From Glycomyces albidus (GTDB lineage Bacteria; Actinomycetota; Actinomycetes; Mycobacteriales; Micromonosporaceae), in NCBI RefSeq assembly GCF_009451885.1, contig NZ_WIAO01000001.1, forward strand, positions 124,001-188,000: DNA of 64,000 bases. The letters are read 5' to 3'. Positions 8,712 through 17,046 of the stretch are shown piece by piece. The notes under the pieces are model-generated. The model made no database searches, was not told the origin of the DNA, and saw only the letters and a program-made list of their open reading frames with translations. A program made the translations under genes and the position numbers. The first letter of the stretch is position 1, and each line of letters begins with the position of its first letter.

Positions 8712-9898
8712 CACCGCGGGACCGCCGTGTCGCGGTCGGGGTCGCCGCCGAGGGCGGCCGCGCCGAGCCAGTCGGCGCAGACGTCCGATGTGGCCGGTTG
8801 AAGGGCGCCGCAGCGGGCGTCCCGGTAGAGCCGTTCGAGCGGGTGGCCGCGCCGCGAGGCCGAGGTCCCGGCCGCTTCGAGGAGCGAGGAGGCGACCTGG
8901 AACGCGGTGTCGCCGGCGATGAGCTTGGCGCGCCACACCCACCGGTTGGTCGTGTCGTCGCCGGGGTCGGCGTCGATGCGCCGCGCGGCTTCGGCGACCA
9001 CGAGTTCGGCCGCGGCGACGGCGGCCTCGGCGCGGCCGATCCGGGCCCGGACCGGCGCGAGGGCGTCGAGGCCGCGGCCCCTGACGTGGTCGGCGGCGGC
9101 GTCGACGGCCGCGTGCGCGACCCCGGTGTAGACCGCGGCGTAGGAGGCCACGAGCCATTGCGGCATCGCCTCGGCGAGCAGCAGCGCGAGCCCTTCGACG
9201 CCGCCGAGGAGCGCTTCGGGGCCGACCTCGACGTCGAAGTGGACGTCGTGGCTGCCGGTGGCGCGCATGCCGAGCGAGTCCCAGGTCTCCTCGACGCGGA
9301 TGCCGTCCCCGGCGGGGACGAGGAAGTGCGAGACCAGCGGCTCCTCGGAGTCGGCGTCGCGGGCGGTCACCAGGTAGGCGTCCACGTGGCCCGAGCCGGA
9401 CACGAACGCCTTGGCGCCGGTGATGCGGAAGCCGTCCCCTGAGCGGCGGTAGGAGGTCGTGGTCCGCGAGAGCCGGGAGCCGCCGCCGCGCTCGCTCATG
9501 GCGACCCCGTAGAGCGCGCCGCCGGCGGCAGCTTCGAGGGCCTTGTCCCTGGCGGCGAAGAAGCTCTCGGGTGCGCCGAGCGCGCGCACCAGGTGCTCGG
9601 GGGTCTGGGCGAGCGCCCCGGTCACCGAGGCGTGCATGTTGAAGATGAGGGCCGTCGAGCCCGCGCCGCGCGCCAGGGCCGCCGCGACGGCCGCGTACTC
9701 GGCGAAGGAGGCGCCGAACCCGCCCAGGCGGGCGGGGACCATGAGCCCGGTCAGTCCGGCCTCGCGCAGCTCCGCGAAGTCGGCTTCGGGGAACCGGCCC
9801 CGTTCGTCATGCTCCGCAGCGCGATCGGCGAACCGCGGCGCCAGTTCGCGCGCCAGCGCGAGGGCTTCGCCGCCTCTGGACTCGGTCGGTGCTGGCAT
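8708..9898 (-). CDS. Acyl-CoA dehydrogenase-like flavoenzyme in the type III PKS operon
   Basis: The 396-residue protein has the acyl-CoA dehydrogenase fold: an N-terminal helical domain, the middle beta-barrel region (YGVAMSERGGGS, then FRITGAKAFVSGS), and the C-terminal helices ending RGHPLERLYRDARCG. Where classical enzymes have YEGTN with the catalytic Glu, this one reads QPATS. That Glu is also absent in the flavin-dependent hydroxylase branch (HsaA/DszC type), so oxygenation of the polyketide ring is a plausible alternative to dehydrogenation of a starter acyl-CoA. It is co-translated with the PKS. A 141-base gap separates it from UbiA upstream. Confidence 0.75.
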   Translation of the reverse strand: MPAPTESRGGEALALARELAPRFADRAAEHDERGRFPEADFAELREAGLTGLMVPARLGGFGASFAEYAAVAAALARGAGSTALIFNMHASVTGALAQTPEHLVRALGAPESFFAARDKALEAAAGGALYGVAMSERGGGSRLSRTTTSYRRSGDGFRITGAKAFVSGSGHVDAYLVTARDADSEEPLVSHFLVPAGDGIRVEETWDSLGMRATGSHDVHFDVEVGPEALLGGVEGLALLLAEAMPQWLVASYAAVYTGVAHAAVDAAADHVRGRGLDALAPVRARIGRAEAAVAAAELVVAEAARRIDADPGDDTTNRWVWRAKLIAGDTAFQVASSLLEAAGTSASRRGHPLERLYRDARCGALQPATSDVCADWLGAAALGGDPDRDTAVPRW

Positions 9899-10039
9899 GG
9901 GCGCTCACTCCTCGGGTCGGCGGACGCGGCCGCGCGCGGGGCGCGCCGGCCGTCCGACCGCTGTGCCCCGGCGGCGGGATGCCGAAACCGGTTGGAGCGG
10001 CCCGGTCGGCCTGGGACGCACTGGTTCGCAGGGCGGCCC

Positions 10040-10888
10040 TCAGCCGGCGGGCACCCCAGTATGGAGGAGCAGGGCGACGTCGACAAGGGCCACGAGCAGC
10101 ACGGCGTGGAACGCCGCCCGCGAGCCGGGGCGGCGCCCGAGGGCGAGGCCGGCGGCGAGGACGGCCGCGGCGAACGGGACGGCGGCGAGGACCAGCGGCG
10201 AAGGCGGACCGGGCGGGCCGAACGCGAGCAGTGCGGAGGCGGTGAGCACGAGGGCCGCGGCGAGGAAGCGGGTGGGTGCGGCGCCGAGGCGGTGCGGGAG
10301 GCCGCGGACGCCGGTGGCGGCGTCCGCGTCGAGGTCGGGGAGCACGTTCACGAAGTGGGCGCCGGAGCCGAGTGCGGCCGCGGCCGCCGTCAGCCACAGC
10401 GGCGGCCACGGGGAGCCGGGTTCGCCGAGGGAGACGATCGCGGGGAGGAGTCCGAAGGAGAAGGCGAAGGGCAGCACGGAGAAGGGCGTGGACTTGACGC
10501 CCAGGTCGTAGGCCCAGGCGGAGATGAGGGCGGCGAGGTGCGCGAGGGTGGCGGGGACGCCGGTGGCGAGGGTGAGGAGGACGGCGGCGGGGGCGCTGAC
10601 GGCGACGGCGGCGCTGACGACGGCGGGGTGGAGTTCCCCCGAGGCGATGGGCTTTCCGGCCCGTTCGGCCTGGGCGTCGCGGGGGGCGTCGACGAGGTCG
10701 TTGAGCCAGCCGACCGAGAGCTGTCCCATGAGGACGGCGGCGGCGACGGCGACGATCCCGGGAATCGAGCGGCCGGTGGAGACGGCGAGGCCGGCGGTGA
10801 CGAGGGTGACGGCGAGGGCCGGAAGCGGATGGGACGCTTGGATGAGCGACCTGCACATCGCCGCGGCCGGCCTTGCGAGGGTCAGCAT
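10040..10888 (-). CDS. UbiA-family prenyltransferase
   Basis: The 282-residue membrane protein has eight to nine hydrophobic helices and both aspartate-rich UbiA motifs. The first is NDLVDAPRD (63-71). The second is DLDADAATG (185-193), preceded by HFVNVLP. These bind Mg-diphosphate of an isoprenyl donor. The family prenylates aromatic acids and quinone precursors. Next to a type III PKS, the likely acceptor is a resorcinol- or quinone-like polyketide, which is inference. The start at 10888 is only 26 bases from the divergent methyltransferase start. An internal ATG at 10858 is an alternative that would leave more promoter room. Confidence 0.82.
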   Translation of the reverse strand: MLTLARPAAAMCRSLIQASHPLPALAVTLVTAGLAVSTGRSIPGIVAVAAAVLMGQLSVGWLNDLVDAPRDAQAERAGKPIASGELHPAVVSAAVAVSAPAAVLLTLATGVPATLAHLAALISAWAYDLGVKSTPFSVLPFAFSFGLLPAIVSLGEPGSPWPPLWLTAAAAALGSGAHFVNVLPDLDADAATGVRGLPHRLGAAPTRFLAAALVLTASALLAFGPPGPPSPLVLAAVPFAAAVLAAGLALGRRPGSRAAFHAVLLVALVDVALLLHTGVPAG

Positions 10889-10914
10889 GGGCCTCAGTGT
10901 GCCACTCTGGCCGT

Positions 10915-11667
10915 ATGCGACGCCAGAGCCGAAGACCCGCCCCGGACGGCAGTGCCGCTGCGACGCGCGGTGTCATTCCGAACGATCCTGCCCTGTACGA
11001 CCGGCTCGCCGGCGAGTGGTGGCGGCCGCGGGGCGTGTTCGCGGTGCTGCACTGGCTGGCCGCGGCCCGCGGCGCGATGGTCCCGGACGCGGAGCGGCCC
11101 GGCGCGGTGCTGGTGGACCTCGGCTGCGGGGCGGGGCTGCTGGCGCCGCACCTGGAGGGCAAGGGCTACACGCACATCGGGGTGGACCTGTCGCTCGAGT
11201 CGCTGCGGCGGGCCCGGTTGCACGGGGTCCTGGCGGTGCGCGGGGACGTGCTCGCGGTGCCGCTGGCGGACGGGTGCGCGGACGTGGTGGTGGCCGGGGA
11301 GATCCTGGAGCACGTGCCGGACCTGCCGCGCGCGGTCGCGGAGGCGTGCCGGCTGCTGCGTCCGGGCGGCCTGCTGGTGGTCGACACGCTGGCGGCCACG
11401 GCGCTGTGCCGGTTCCTGGCGATCACGGTGGCCGAACGCGTTCCGCGGATCGCGATGCGCGGCGTCCACGACCCGGCGCTGCTGGTGGACCGCGGCGTGC
11501 TCGTGGAGGAGTGCGCCCGGCACGGAGTGGCCCTGGAGCTCAAGGGCATCCGTCCGTCCATGGTGGATGCGGCGCTGTGGGCGCTCAAGCGCCGGGCGAC
11601 GGTGCGGATGGTGCCGGTGGCGACGACGGCCGTCCTGTTCCAGGCGCGGGGCCGCAGGCGCGGCTGA
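10915..11667 (+). CDS. SAM-dependent methyltransferase, UbiG-like
   Basis: The 250-residue class I methyltransferase has the SAM-binding motif VDLGCGAGLLAPHL, the acidic strand IGVDLS after it, and EILEHVPDLPRAVAEACRLLRPGG, which is typical of UbiG/UbiE-type methyltransferases. These O- or C-methylate quinone and polyphenol precursors. It is divergent from the UbiA operon and probably belongs to the same pathway. Its start codon lies just 26 bases from the UbiA start, so one or both messages must be leaderless or start further inside. A bidirectional hairpin terminator follows. Confidence 0.8.
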   Translation: MRRQSRRPAPDGSAAATRGVIPNDPALYDRLAGEWWRPRGVFAVLHWLAAARGAMVPDAERPGAVLVDLGCGAGLLAPHLEGKGYTHIGVDLSLESLRRARLHGVLAVRGDVLAVPLADGCADVVVAGEILEHVPDLPRAVAEACRLLRPGGLLVVDTLAATALCRFLAITVAERVPRIAMRGVHDPALLVDRGVLVEECARHGVALELKGIRPSMVDAALWALKRRATVRMVPVATTAVLFQARGRRRG

Positions 11668-11692
11668 GGCCGCGCCCTCGAAGGGCGCGGCC
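11668..11692. terminator. Bidirectional hairpin terminator
   Basis: A perfect 10-bp stem GGCCGCGCCC with a five-base loop lies directly after the methyltransferase stop codon. It separates it from the convergent GlsB-family gene, which ends 21 bases further on. Confidence 0.7.
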
Positions 11693-11713
11693 TCGGCGAC
11701 GTCGAGCGGCCCG

Positions 11714-11980
11714 CTAGTGGGCCGTGCTGCGGTGGCTCCGCGAGGCGATGGCCTCGGCGACACCGATGAGCAGCACCGATGCGATCACCGCGACCACGAA
11801 GCCGAGGACGTTCAGCTCCCAGATGTCGCCGGTGCCGAGCAGGTTCGCGATGGTCCCGCCGATCACTGATCCGACGAGTCCGAGGAGCAGGGTGGCGAGG
11901 ATGCCGAGCGACTGCTTACCGGGCTTGATCAGGCGCGCCAGCGCGCCGATGATGAGTCCGGCGACGATGAAACCGATCAT
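11714..11980 (-). CDS. GlsB/YeaQ/YmgE family stress-response membrane protein
   Basis: The 88-residue protein has three hydrophobic segments rich in glycine and matches the transglycosylase-associated (YeaQ/YmgE) family: MIGFIVAGLIIGALARLI at the start, then GILATLLLGLVGSVIGG. Family members are general-stress membrane proteins of unknown mechanism. GGAGG lies eight bases before the ATG. It lies 48 bases after the DUF4383 gene on the same strand and is probably part of that stress transcript. The hydrophilic tail EAIASRSHRSTAH is basic. Confidence 0.85.
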   Translation of the reverse strand: MIGFIVAGLIIGALARLIKPGKQSLGILATLLLGLVGSVIGGTIANLLGTGDIWELNVLGFVVAVIASVLLIGVAEAIASRSHRSTAH

Positions 11981-12028
11981 GTTGGAACCTCCAGGTTCGT
12001 TGCGTTGGGAATGGCAGGTGGCGGTGCG

Positions 12029-12475
12029 TCAGCGCCGGGCGCTCCGGGCGAACGCGGCTCCGAGGCCGATCATGCCGACGGCCAGGATCAGGTGGAGCCA
12101 GTTGTCGGCGTCGTTGACCGGCACGAAGTTCGCGCTCGAGTCGAGGTCGATGAGCAGCCCGTACAGCCACAGCACGAAGTAGATCGCGCCGCCGACGATG
12201 AGATAGGTGACCGATCCGCTCACGGACCGGGCCATCAGGAAGCCGACGACCCCGAACAGCAGGTGGACGAGGTTGTGGAGCACCGACACCTCGAAGATGC
12301 CGAAGAGCTCGGCCGACGAGTGGTGGCCGGCGAATGTCATGGAGTCGTAGTCGGTGGTGATCCCCGGGACGAACCCGAGCAGGCCCACCAGTACGAACAC
12401 CAGGGCGACGAACATCGTCGCTTTCTGCACCGGCGCACGTCCCCGTGGCGTCGCCCCCGCGTGTGCATGTGACAT
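12029..12475 (-). CDS. DUF4383 domain membrane protein
   Basis: The 148-residue protein has four hydrophobic helices with the DUF4383 pattern: FVALVFVLVGLLGFVPG, then LHNLVHLLFGVVGFLMAR, and a C-terminal DNWLHLILAVGMIGLG. Its function is unknown. The family is common in actinobacteria and often lies near stress genes. The N-terminus starts with a His-containing MSHAHAG stretch after a GGGAGGCAG site. A sigma-B-type promoter sequence (12514-12538) lies upstream, and the GlsB-family gene follows, so a stress-induced small operon is likely. Confidence 0.82.
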   Translation of the reverse strand: MSHAHAGATPRGRAPVQKATMFVALVFVLVGLLGFVPGITTDYDSMTFAGHHSSAELFGIFEVSVLHNLVHLLFGVVGFLMARSVSGSVTYLIVGGAIYFVLWLYGLLIDLDSSANFVPVNDADNWLHLILAVGMIGLGAAFARSARR

Positions 12476-12513
12476 CTCTGCCTCCCTTTTCGATGGGCTG
12501 AGGTGTCTGGTGT

Positions 12514-12538
12514 GTACCCGCTGAAGCCGGTTTCACAC
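12514..12538 (-). promoter_or_regulatory. Candidate sigma-B-type promoter for the DUF4383 gene
   Basis: On the minus strand the sequence is GTGT, 15 bases, GGGTAC, matching the GNNT-N14-16-GGGTAC/T pattern described for Streptomyces sigma-B-type factors. It lies 39 bases upstream of the DUF4383 start and overlaps the 3' end of the preceding small gene. Confidence 0.5.
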
Positions 12539-12664
12539 TGGCGGACCGCTTGATGCGGCCCGGTTCAAGCGCTGGGCGCGGCGGCGTTTGGCGACGCGCA
12601 GCACGTACCGCACGAGCGCCATGCCGATCGCGATTCCGATGTTCCTCAGAATCCAGGTCATCAT
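12533..12664 (-). CDS. Small membrane protein, 43 residues
   Basis: A short gene starting at ATG 12664 after a strong GGGGAGGAAAG site. The product begins MMTWILRNIGIAIGMALVRY, one membrane helix, followed by a very basic tail (VAKRRRAQRLNR). I do not recognise a family. The frame is open upstream to 12742, but the ribosome-binding site marks the shorter form. A sigma-B-like promoter inside a perfect palindrome lies just upstream, and two further small stress-type membrane proteins follow on the same strand. It could be a membrane-associated stress peptide. Confidence 0.6.
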   Translation of the reverse strand: MMTWILRNIGIAIGMALVRYVLRVAKRRRAQRLNRAASSGPPV

Positions 12665-12683
12665 GCGCTTTCCTCCCCTCGGT

Positions 12684-12717
12684 GCACCCGGGTACCCGGG
12701 TGCGCCCAGAAGAATGC
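12684..12717 (-). promoter_or_regulatory. Sigma-B-like promoter whose -10 lies in a 20-bp perfect palindrome
   Basis: On the minus strand GCAT, 16 bases, GGGTAC matches the same GNNT-N14-16-GGGTAC pattern seen before the DUF4383 gene. Its -10 element is the centre of the perfect palindrome GCACCCGGGTACCCGGGTGC (12684-12703), which also reads as two tandem copies of ACCCGGGT. A dimeric repressor could bind there. Confidence 0.5.
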
Positions 12718-12878
12718 GCGACGGCACCGTGTCCTGGTTCAAGGTGAAGCCGACGTCCCGGGGCTTGTCGATGCCGGGGTCCGGGTTCGAGCCCTCGGGT
12801 GCACGGCAGCGATCGCCGCATCCGGACAGAGCTCAGTGGAGGTCGGATTAGGGGCGGCGCCGCCGGAGGGGCGCCCGG

Positions 12879-13292
12879 TCAGCCGGACCGCGGCGGGGAC
12901 CAGACCCCTTCGGCCGTACCGGCGTTGACGCGGGCCTCGTAGATCACGACCTTGGCGTGGACGACCTGGAGGCAGGCGTCGAGCTCGGCGATCTTGGCGC
13001 GCACGTCGGCCTCGTGGCGCTGGAGGACCTTGAGGCGCTCGGCCTCGTTCCCGGGCCCGGCGGCCACCAGGCCCGCGAACTCGCGGATGGTCGCGATCGG
13101 CATGCCCGAGTCGCGCAGGCGGTTGAGCAGCGCGATCCAGTCGACGTCGGTCTCGTCGAAGACCCGGCGCCCGGCGGCCGAGCGCGGGATCTCCCGCAGG
13201 AACAGGCCCTCGCGCTCGAAGAAGCGGAGCGCGTGCACGCTCAGGCCGGTGGCCTCGGCGACCTCGCCGATCGAGAGTCCCTGGACGTCCAT
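12879..13292 (-). CDS. MerR family transcriptional regulator
   Basis: The 137-residue protein starts with the winged MerR helix-turn-helix: LSIGEVAEATGLSVHALRFFEREGLF, then RVFDETDVDWIALLNRLRDSGMP. A dimerisation coiled coil follows (EAERLKVLQRHEADVRAKIAELD). There are no conserved metal-binding cysteines, so it is a general MerR/BmrR-like small-molecule sensor without a separate effector domain. ATG 13292 is preceded by TAGGA; an in-frame ATG at 13301 is an alternative. It is divergent from the MFS gene at 13453 and probably controls it. Confidence 0.85.
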   Translation of the reverse strand: MDVQGLSIGEVAEATGLSVHALRFFEREGLFLREIPRSAAGRRVFDETDVDWIALLNRLRDSGMPIATIREFAGLVAAGPGNEAERLKVLQRHEADVRAKIAELDACLQVVHAKVVIYEARVNAGTAEGVWSPPRSG

Positions 13293-13452
13293 GGGCGACA
13301 TCCTAGCCCGGTCCCGCCCGCCGTGATATTTAGCGGTCAACCGGCTTCCACCTGTCGAAATGGTTTGTCGAACGGGCCGATCGGATGCAAGCTGGTCCGG
13401 TGCCCGGCCCCGCTCGGGCACCCGTACGCCCGAAACATTCGATTGGACCGAC
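13293..13452. promoter_or_regulatory. MerR-MFS divergent regulatory region
   Basis: This 160-base region holds two exact TGTCGAA copies at 13353 and 13366 (13-bp period) and the AT-rich element GATATTTA (13325-13332), unusual in this GC-rich stretch, which could be a minus-strand -10. MerR proteins act on promoters with long spacers, and the region is the obvious place for such a site. No single promoter could be fixed by eye. Confidence 0.35.
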
Positions 13453-14685
13453 GTGACCGAATCCTCCGTGCGCGAGCGCTCGCCCGGCACCGACCCCGTC
13501 CTGACGCGCTGGCGCAACGCCGTGTTCACGATCTTCGCGCTGTCGGGGTTCGTGTTCGCCAACTGGGCGGCGCGGGTGCCGAACATCCGCGACATCCTCG
13601 GGGCCTCGACGCAGGAGATGGGGGTCCTCATCCTCGGGCTCTCGGGGGGCGCGATCCTCGGGCTCGTCGCCTCCAGCCACGTGATCACGCACCTGGGCGT
13701 CAACCGGGCGATCCGCTGGTTCCTGGCGACCGCGGCCGTCGGGCTCATCGGTGCCGGGCTCATCGCCGGTTTCGTCCCGAACTTCTGGCTCCTGTTCGCC
13801 GCCCTCATGGTCTCGGGCGCGGGCAACTCGGTCCTCGACGTGGCGATGAACGTCGCCGGCGCGGCCAACGAGCGGCGCATCGGCAAGACCCTGATGCCGA
13901 TGTTCCACGCCGGGTTCAGCGTCGGCACCATGCTCGGCGCCGGCTGCGGCGCCCTGACCGAGCAGCTCGGCATCCCCGTCGCGGCCCACCTCGGCGTCAC
14001 CGGCGCCCTGGTCATCGCCGTCGACCTCTGGGTGGTCCGGTACCTCCAGCCCGCCGAGGAGCCGCACGAGCCGGGGACGGCCGCCGGCTGGCGCACCCGA
14101 CTGTCCGCCTGGACGGACCCGCGGATCCTCCTCATCGGCCTCATCATCCTCGGCATGGCCTTCACCGAGGGCACCGCGAACGACTGGCTCGGTCTGGCGA
14201 TGGTCGACGGCTACGGCCTGACCAACCCCGGCGGGGCCGCGGTCTTCGCCGTGTTCGTCACCGCCATGACCGCCGGGCGGATGTTCGGCGGAGCCGCGCT
14301 CGACCGGTTCGGGCGCGTCCCGGTCCTGGCCGGGTCGGCGTTCCTGGCGTTCGCCGGGCTCCTGCTGGTGATCATCGGCCCGACCGCGCCGATCGCGATC
14401 GCCGGATCGGTCCTGTGGGGCTTGGGCGCCTCGCTCGGCTTCCCCGTCGGCATGTCCGCCGCCGCCGACGACCCGCGCAAGGCCACCGCGAACGTCGCCG
14501 CCGTCGCCACCATCGGCTACCTGGCGTTCCTCGTCGGCCCGCCGCTCATCGGCCTCCTCGGCGACAGCGTCGGCCTGCGCAAGGCGTTCCTCGTGGTCCT
14601 CGTCCTGGTCGCGGTCGCCCTCATCTGCTCCCCCGCCGCCCGCAAGCCGAAGGTCCCCGCCGAGGACGGCGGGGACCGCGCGTGA
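13453..14685 (+). CDS. MFS transporter, FucP/YbjJ-like
   Basis: The 410-residue protein has twelve hydrophobic segments. The N-terminal signature FALSGFVFANWAARVPNIRD and the later GAGNSVLDVAMNVAG are typical of the YbjJ-like MFS group, whose substrates are mostly unknown. A GTG at 13453 is chosen because the hydrophilic leader MTESSVRERS leads straight into the first helix. No clear ribosome-binding site precedes it, so the message may be leaderless. It is divergent from MerR and ends in a bidirectional hairpin. A multidrug or sugar substrate is possible; the sequence does not tell. Confidence 0.8.
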   Translation: MTESSVRERSPGTDPVLTRWRNAVFTIFALSGFVFANWAARVPNIRDILGASTQEMGVLILGLSGGAILGLVASSHVITHLGVNRAIRWFLATAAVGLIGAGLIAGFVPNFWLLFAALMVSGAGNSVLDVAMNVAGAANERRIGKTLMPMFHAGFSVGTMLGAGCGALTEQLGIPVAAHLGVTGALVIAVDLWVVRYLQPAEEPHEPGTAAGWRTRLSAWTDPRILLIGLIILGMAFTEGTANDWLGLAMVDGYGLTNPGGAAVFAVFVTAMTAGRMFGGAALDRFGRVPVLAGSAFLAFAGLLLVIIGPTAPIAIAGSVLWGLGASLGFPVGMSAAADDPRKATANVAAVATIGYLAFLVGPPLIGLLGDSVGLRKAFLVVLVLVAVALICSPAARKPKVPAEDGGDRA

Positions 14686-14687
14686 CG

Positions 14688-14710
14688 GCGGCGCCGGAAC
14701 CCGGCGCCGC
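14688..14710. terminator. Bidirectional hairpin terminator
   Basis: A perfect 10-bp stem GCGGCGCCGG with a three-base loop fills the 27-base space between the convergent MFS and FtsX-like genes. Confidence 0.65.
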
Positions 14711-14712
14711 GA

Positions 14713-17046
14713 TCATTCGCTGCGCAGCGCTTCGGCGATGGTCAGGCGGGCGGCCCGGCGCGCCGGCAGGTAGGCCCCGGCGACCGCGATCGCGAGCCCC
14801 GCGAGCGCCAGGAGCACGAGCAGCGGCGCGTTCCAGGTCCGCAGCAGCGAGTCCGGCATGTCGATCTGCGAGGCCGCCGCGGCCAGGCGCATGACCTGCC
14901 GGTGCGCGAGCACCCCGAGGCCGATGCCGGCGAGGCCGCCGATCACGCCGAGGGCCGCCATCGACGTCACCATCATCGCCTCGACCTGCCGCGGGGTCAT
15001 CCCGATCGACTTGAGCATCGCCAGGTCGCGGCGGCGCTCGCGGGCGTCGAGGGCGACGGTGTTGAAGACCCCGAGGGCCGCGACCGCGCCCAGCATCAGC
15101 GCGAAGGCCGTGGCGAGGGCGACCACGGCGATGCCGGTCGCGTCCGACTGCCGCGTGGTCTGCCCGAACAGGCCCTCGTCCTCGACGGCGGCCAGGAACG
15201 CGGCCGGGTCGGTCCCGGACTCGAGCGCGACCTCGTAGACGATCGGCTGCCCCAGGCCCTCGACGTCCGGAGCCAGGCCGGTCAGGATGCCCCAGTCGGT
15301 GTAGACGGTGCCGGTGCCGCTGCCCATGACGACGCCGACGACCGACACGGTCGCGGTGCGGCCGTCGAGTTCGAGGGTGATCTCGTCCCCGGGCTCCACG
15401 CCGTTCTGGTGGACGAGCTTCGAGGAGACCACGGCCTCGCCGGGTGCGCCGAGCCAGCGGCCGTCCACGAGCTGCTCGTCGAACCCCATGTCAGAGGAGT
15501 CGCCGCGGATGAACCACAGCGTCGGCGTCTTCGCGAAGCCGAGCGCCGACACCGGCATCCGCAGGTTCGCCGTCACATTCGACACGTCCTCCATGCCCGC
15601 CAGCAGCGCCTCGGTCTCCCGGTCGCCCAGGGCGGTCCCCGATTCTGCGGCGGGACCGCCCGGGCCGCCCAGCACCTCGACCTCGGCGGCCTCGTGCCGC
15701 TGGATCATGGCGTCGACCTCGGTCGCGAACGCGGCCAGGCCGGCCGTGAAGGTCGCGGTCGTCACCCCGAGCACCACGGCCGCGGCCGTCAGCGCGGTGC
15801 GGCCGGGCCGCGCGAACGGCAGCCCCAGACCCAGGCTCACCGAGCGCGGCAGCGGCGTCCCGCTGAGCCGCCGCTGCACGCGCAGGCCGCGCCCGCTGCG
15901 GGGCGCGCCGCCCGCGCTGATCGCCTCGGCTGCCGAGAGCCGGTGGGCGCGCAGCGCGGGCGCCAGCGCGGCCAGGACCACCAGCAGCGGCATCCCCGCG
16001 AACGCGGCGGCGTCAGCCCACGGGCTGACCGTAGGGGACCCGAGCCCGGCGTCGCGGAACGTGTCGGCCATGACGCCCGTCGCCAGCAGGTGCCCGAGCA
16101 CGGTGCCGATCGCGGCGCCGGCGAGCGCCGGGAGCGACACCATCGCCAGGTACACCAGCACCACTTGGCGCGGCGTGAAGCCGAGGGCCTTGAGGATGCC
16201 GATGTGGCGCAGCCCCGAGACCACCGCGCCGCCGACCACGTTGGCGACGATGAGGACCGCCACGGCGAGCCCCAGGATCCCGAACACGGTGAGCAGCACC
16301 AGGAAGATGCCGAGCTCCGCGGAGACGTCCTCTTTGAGGGCGAGGTAGGACTGGGCGCCGGTGAACGCGTCGGCGGGCACGGCGGCGGTGATCGCGGCCA
16401 GGGCCTCGTCGATGTCGGCGTCGGTCTCGTGCTCGGTGAGGCGGTACAGCATCTGGGTCGCGGTGGGGCCCATGGCGGCCATCTGGTCGGCGGTGACCCA
16501 GGCGCCGGCGGTCCGGCCGAAGCTGGAGGCGAAGCCCACTACGGTGAAGCCGGTGCCGTCCGAGGCGGTGAGATCGGTGCCGACCTGGAACGGCGACGCC
16601 GAGCTGCCCTGGTCGGCGAACGCGCTGCTCAGCACGATCTCGCCAGGGGCCTCCGCCCAGCGGCCCTCGCGCAGGTCGACGCGGTCGACCGGCCCGCCCG
16701 GATCGTCCCGGCCCGCGATCGTGACCGGGAGCTGGACGCCGTGCTCGCCCGGCAGCTCGAGGACGGTGGCGATCTGCCCGAAGGGTCCGGCCGCGGCCGA
16801 GACGCCCTCGAGGCCGGCGGTCGCGGCCACGTCGGCGTCGGAGGCCAGCGCGGCGTCGAAGGTGACGGTCACGTGGGCGCTGCGCTGCTCGGCGAAGACC
16901 CGGTCGAACGGTTCGGAGGAGGCCGCGAGGAGGGCCAGCGCGGCCACGGCGGTCGCGCTCGAGAACAGGACGACGAGTGCGATGGCGAGGGTCTGGAAGC
17001 GGCGTCGGCGCACCGCCGCGCGCACGACCGACCAGACGGCGCTCAC
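14713..17046 (-). CDS. FtsX-like ABC transporter permease
   Basis: The 777-residue protein has the architecture of actinobacterial FtsX/MacB-type permeases with two FtsX domains. There is an N-terminal anchor helix, a first large extracytoplasmic domain, three helices, then a second anchor, a second extracytoplasmic domain and a final helix cluster ([29 protein letters not shown]). [13 protein letters not shown] and [12 protein letters not shown] are the two cytoplasmic coupling-helix segments. It pairs with the ATPase at 17043 (ATGA overlap). Such systems expel lipids or antimicrobial peptides or transmit envelope signals rather than import solutes. The divergent two-component system suggests peptide or envelope-stress control. 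Confidence 0.88.
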   Translation of the reverse strand: MSAVWSVVRAAVRRRRFQTLAIALVVLFSSATAVAALALLAASSEPFDRVFAEQRSAHVTVTFDAALASDADVAATAGLEGVSAAAGPFGQIATVLELPGEHGVQLPVTIAGRDDPGGPVDRVDLREGRWAEAPGEIVLSSAFADQGSSASPFQVGTDLTASDGTGFTVVGFASSFGRTAGAWVTADQMAAMGPTATQMLYRLTEHETDADIDEALAAITAAVPADAFTGAQSYLALKEDVSAELGIFLVLLTVFGILGLAVAVLIVANVVGGAVVSGLRHIGILKALGFTPRQVVLVYLAMVSLPALAGAAIGTVLGHLLATGVMADTFRDAGLGSPTVSPWADAAAFAGMPLLVVLAALAPALRAHRLSAAEAISAGGAPRSGRGLRVQRRLSGTPLPRSVSLGLGLPFARPGRTALTAAAVVLGVTTATFTAGLAAFATEVDAMIQRHEAAEVEVLGGPGGPAAESGTALGDRETEALLAGMEDVSNVTANLRMPVSALGFAKTPTLWFIRGDSSDMGFDEQLVDGRWLGAPGEAVVSSKLVHQNGVEPGDEITLELDGRTATVSVVGVVMGSGTGTVYTDWGILTGLAPDVEGLGQPIVYEVALESGTDPAAFLAAVEDEGLFGQTTRQSDATGIAVVALATAFALMLGAVAALGVFNTVALDARERRRDLAMLKSIGMTPRQVEAMMVTSMAALGVIGGLAGIGLGVLAHRQVMRLAAAASQIDMPDSLLRTWNAPLLVLLALAGLAIAVAGAYLPARRAARLTIAEALRSE

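Noticed and set aside
12779-12795. tRNA-like T-loop sequence (GGTTCGAGCC) on the plus strand
   Set aside because: The T-stem has a mismatch and a wobble pair, no matching acceptor stem is found 60-70 bases upstream, and no anticodon arm fits.
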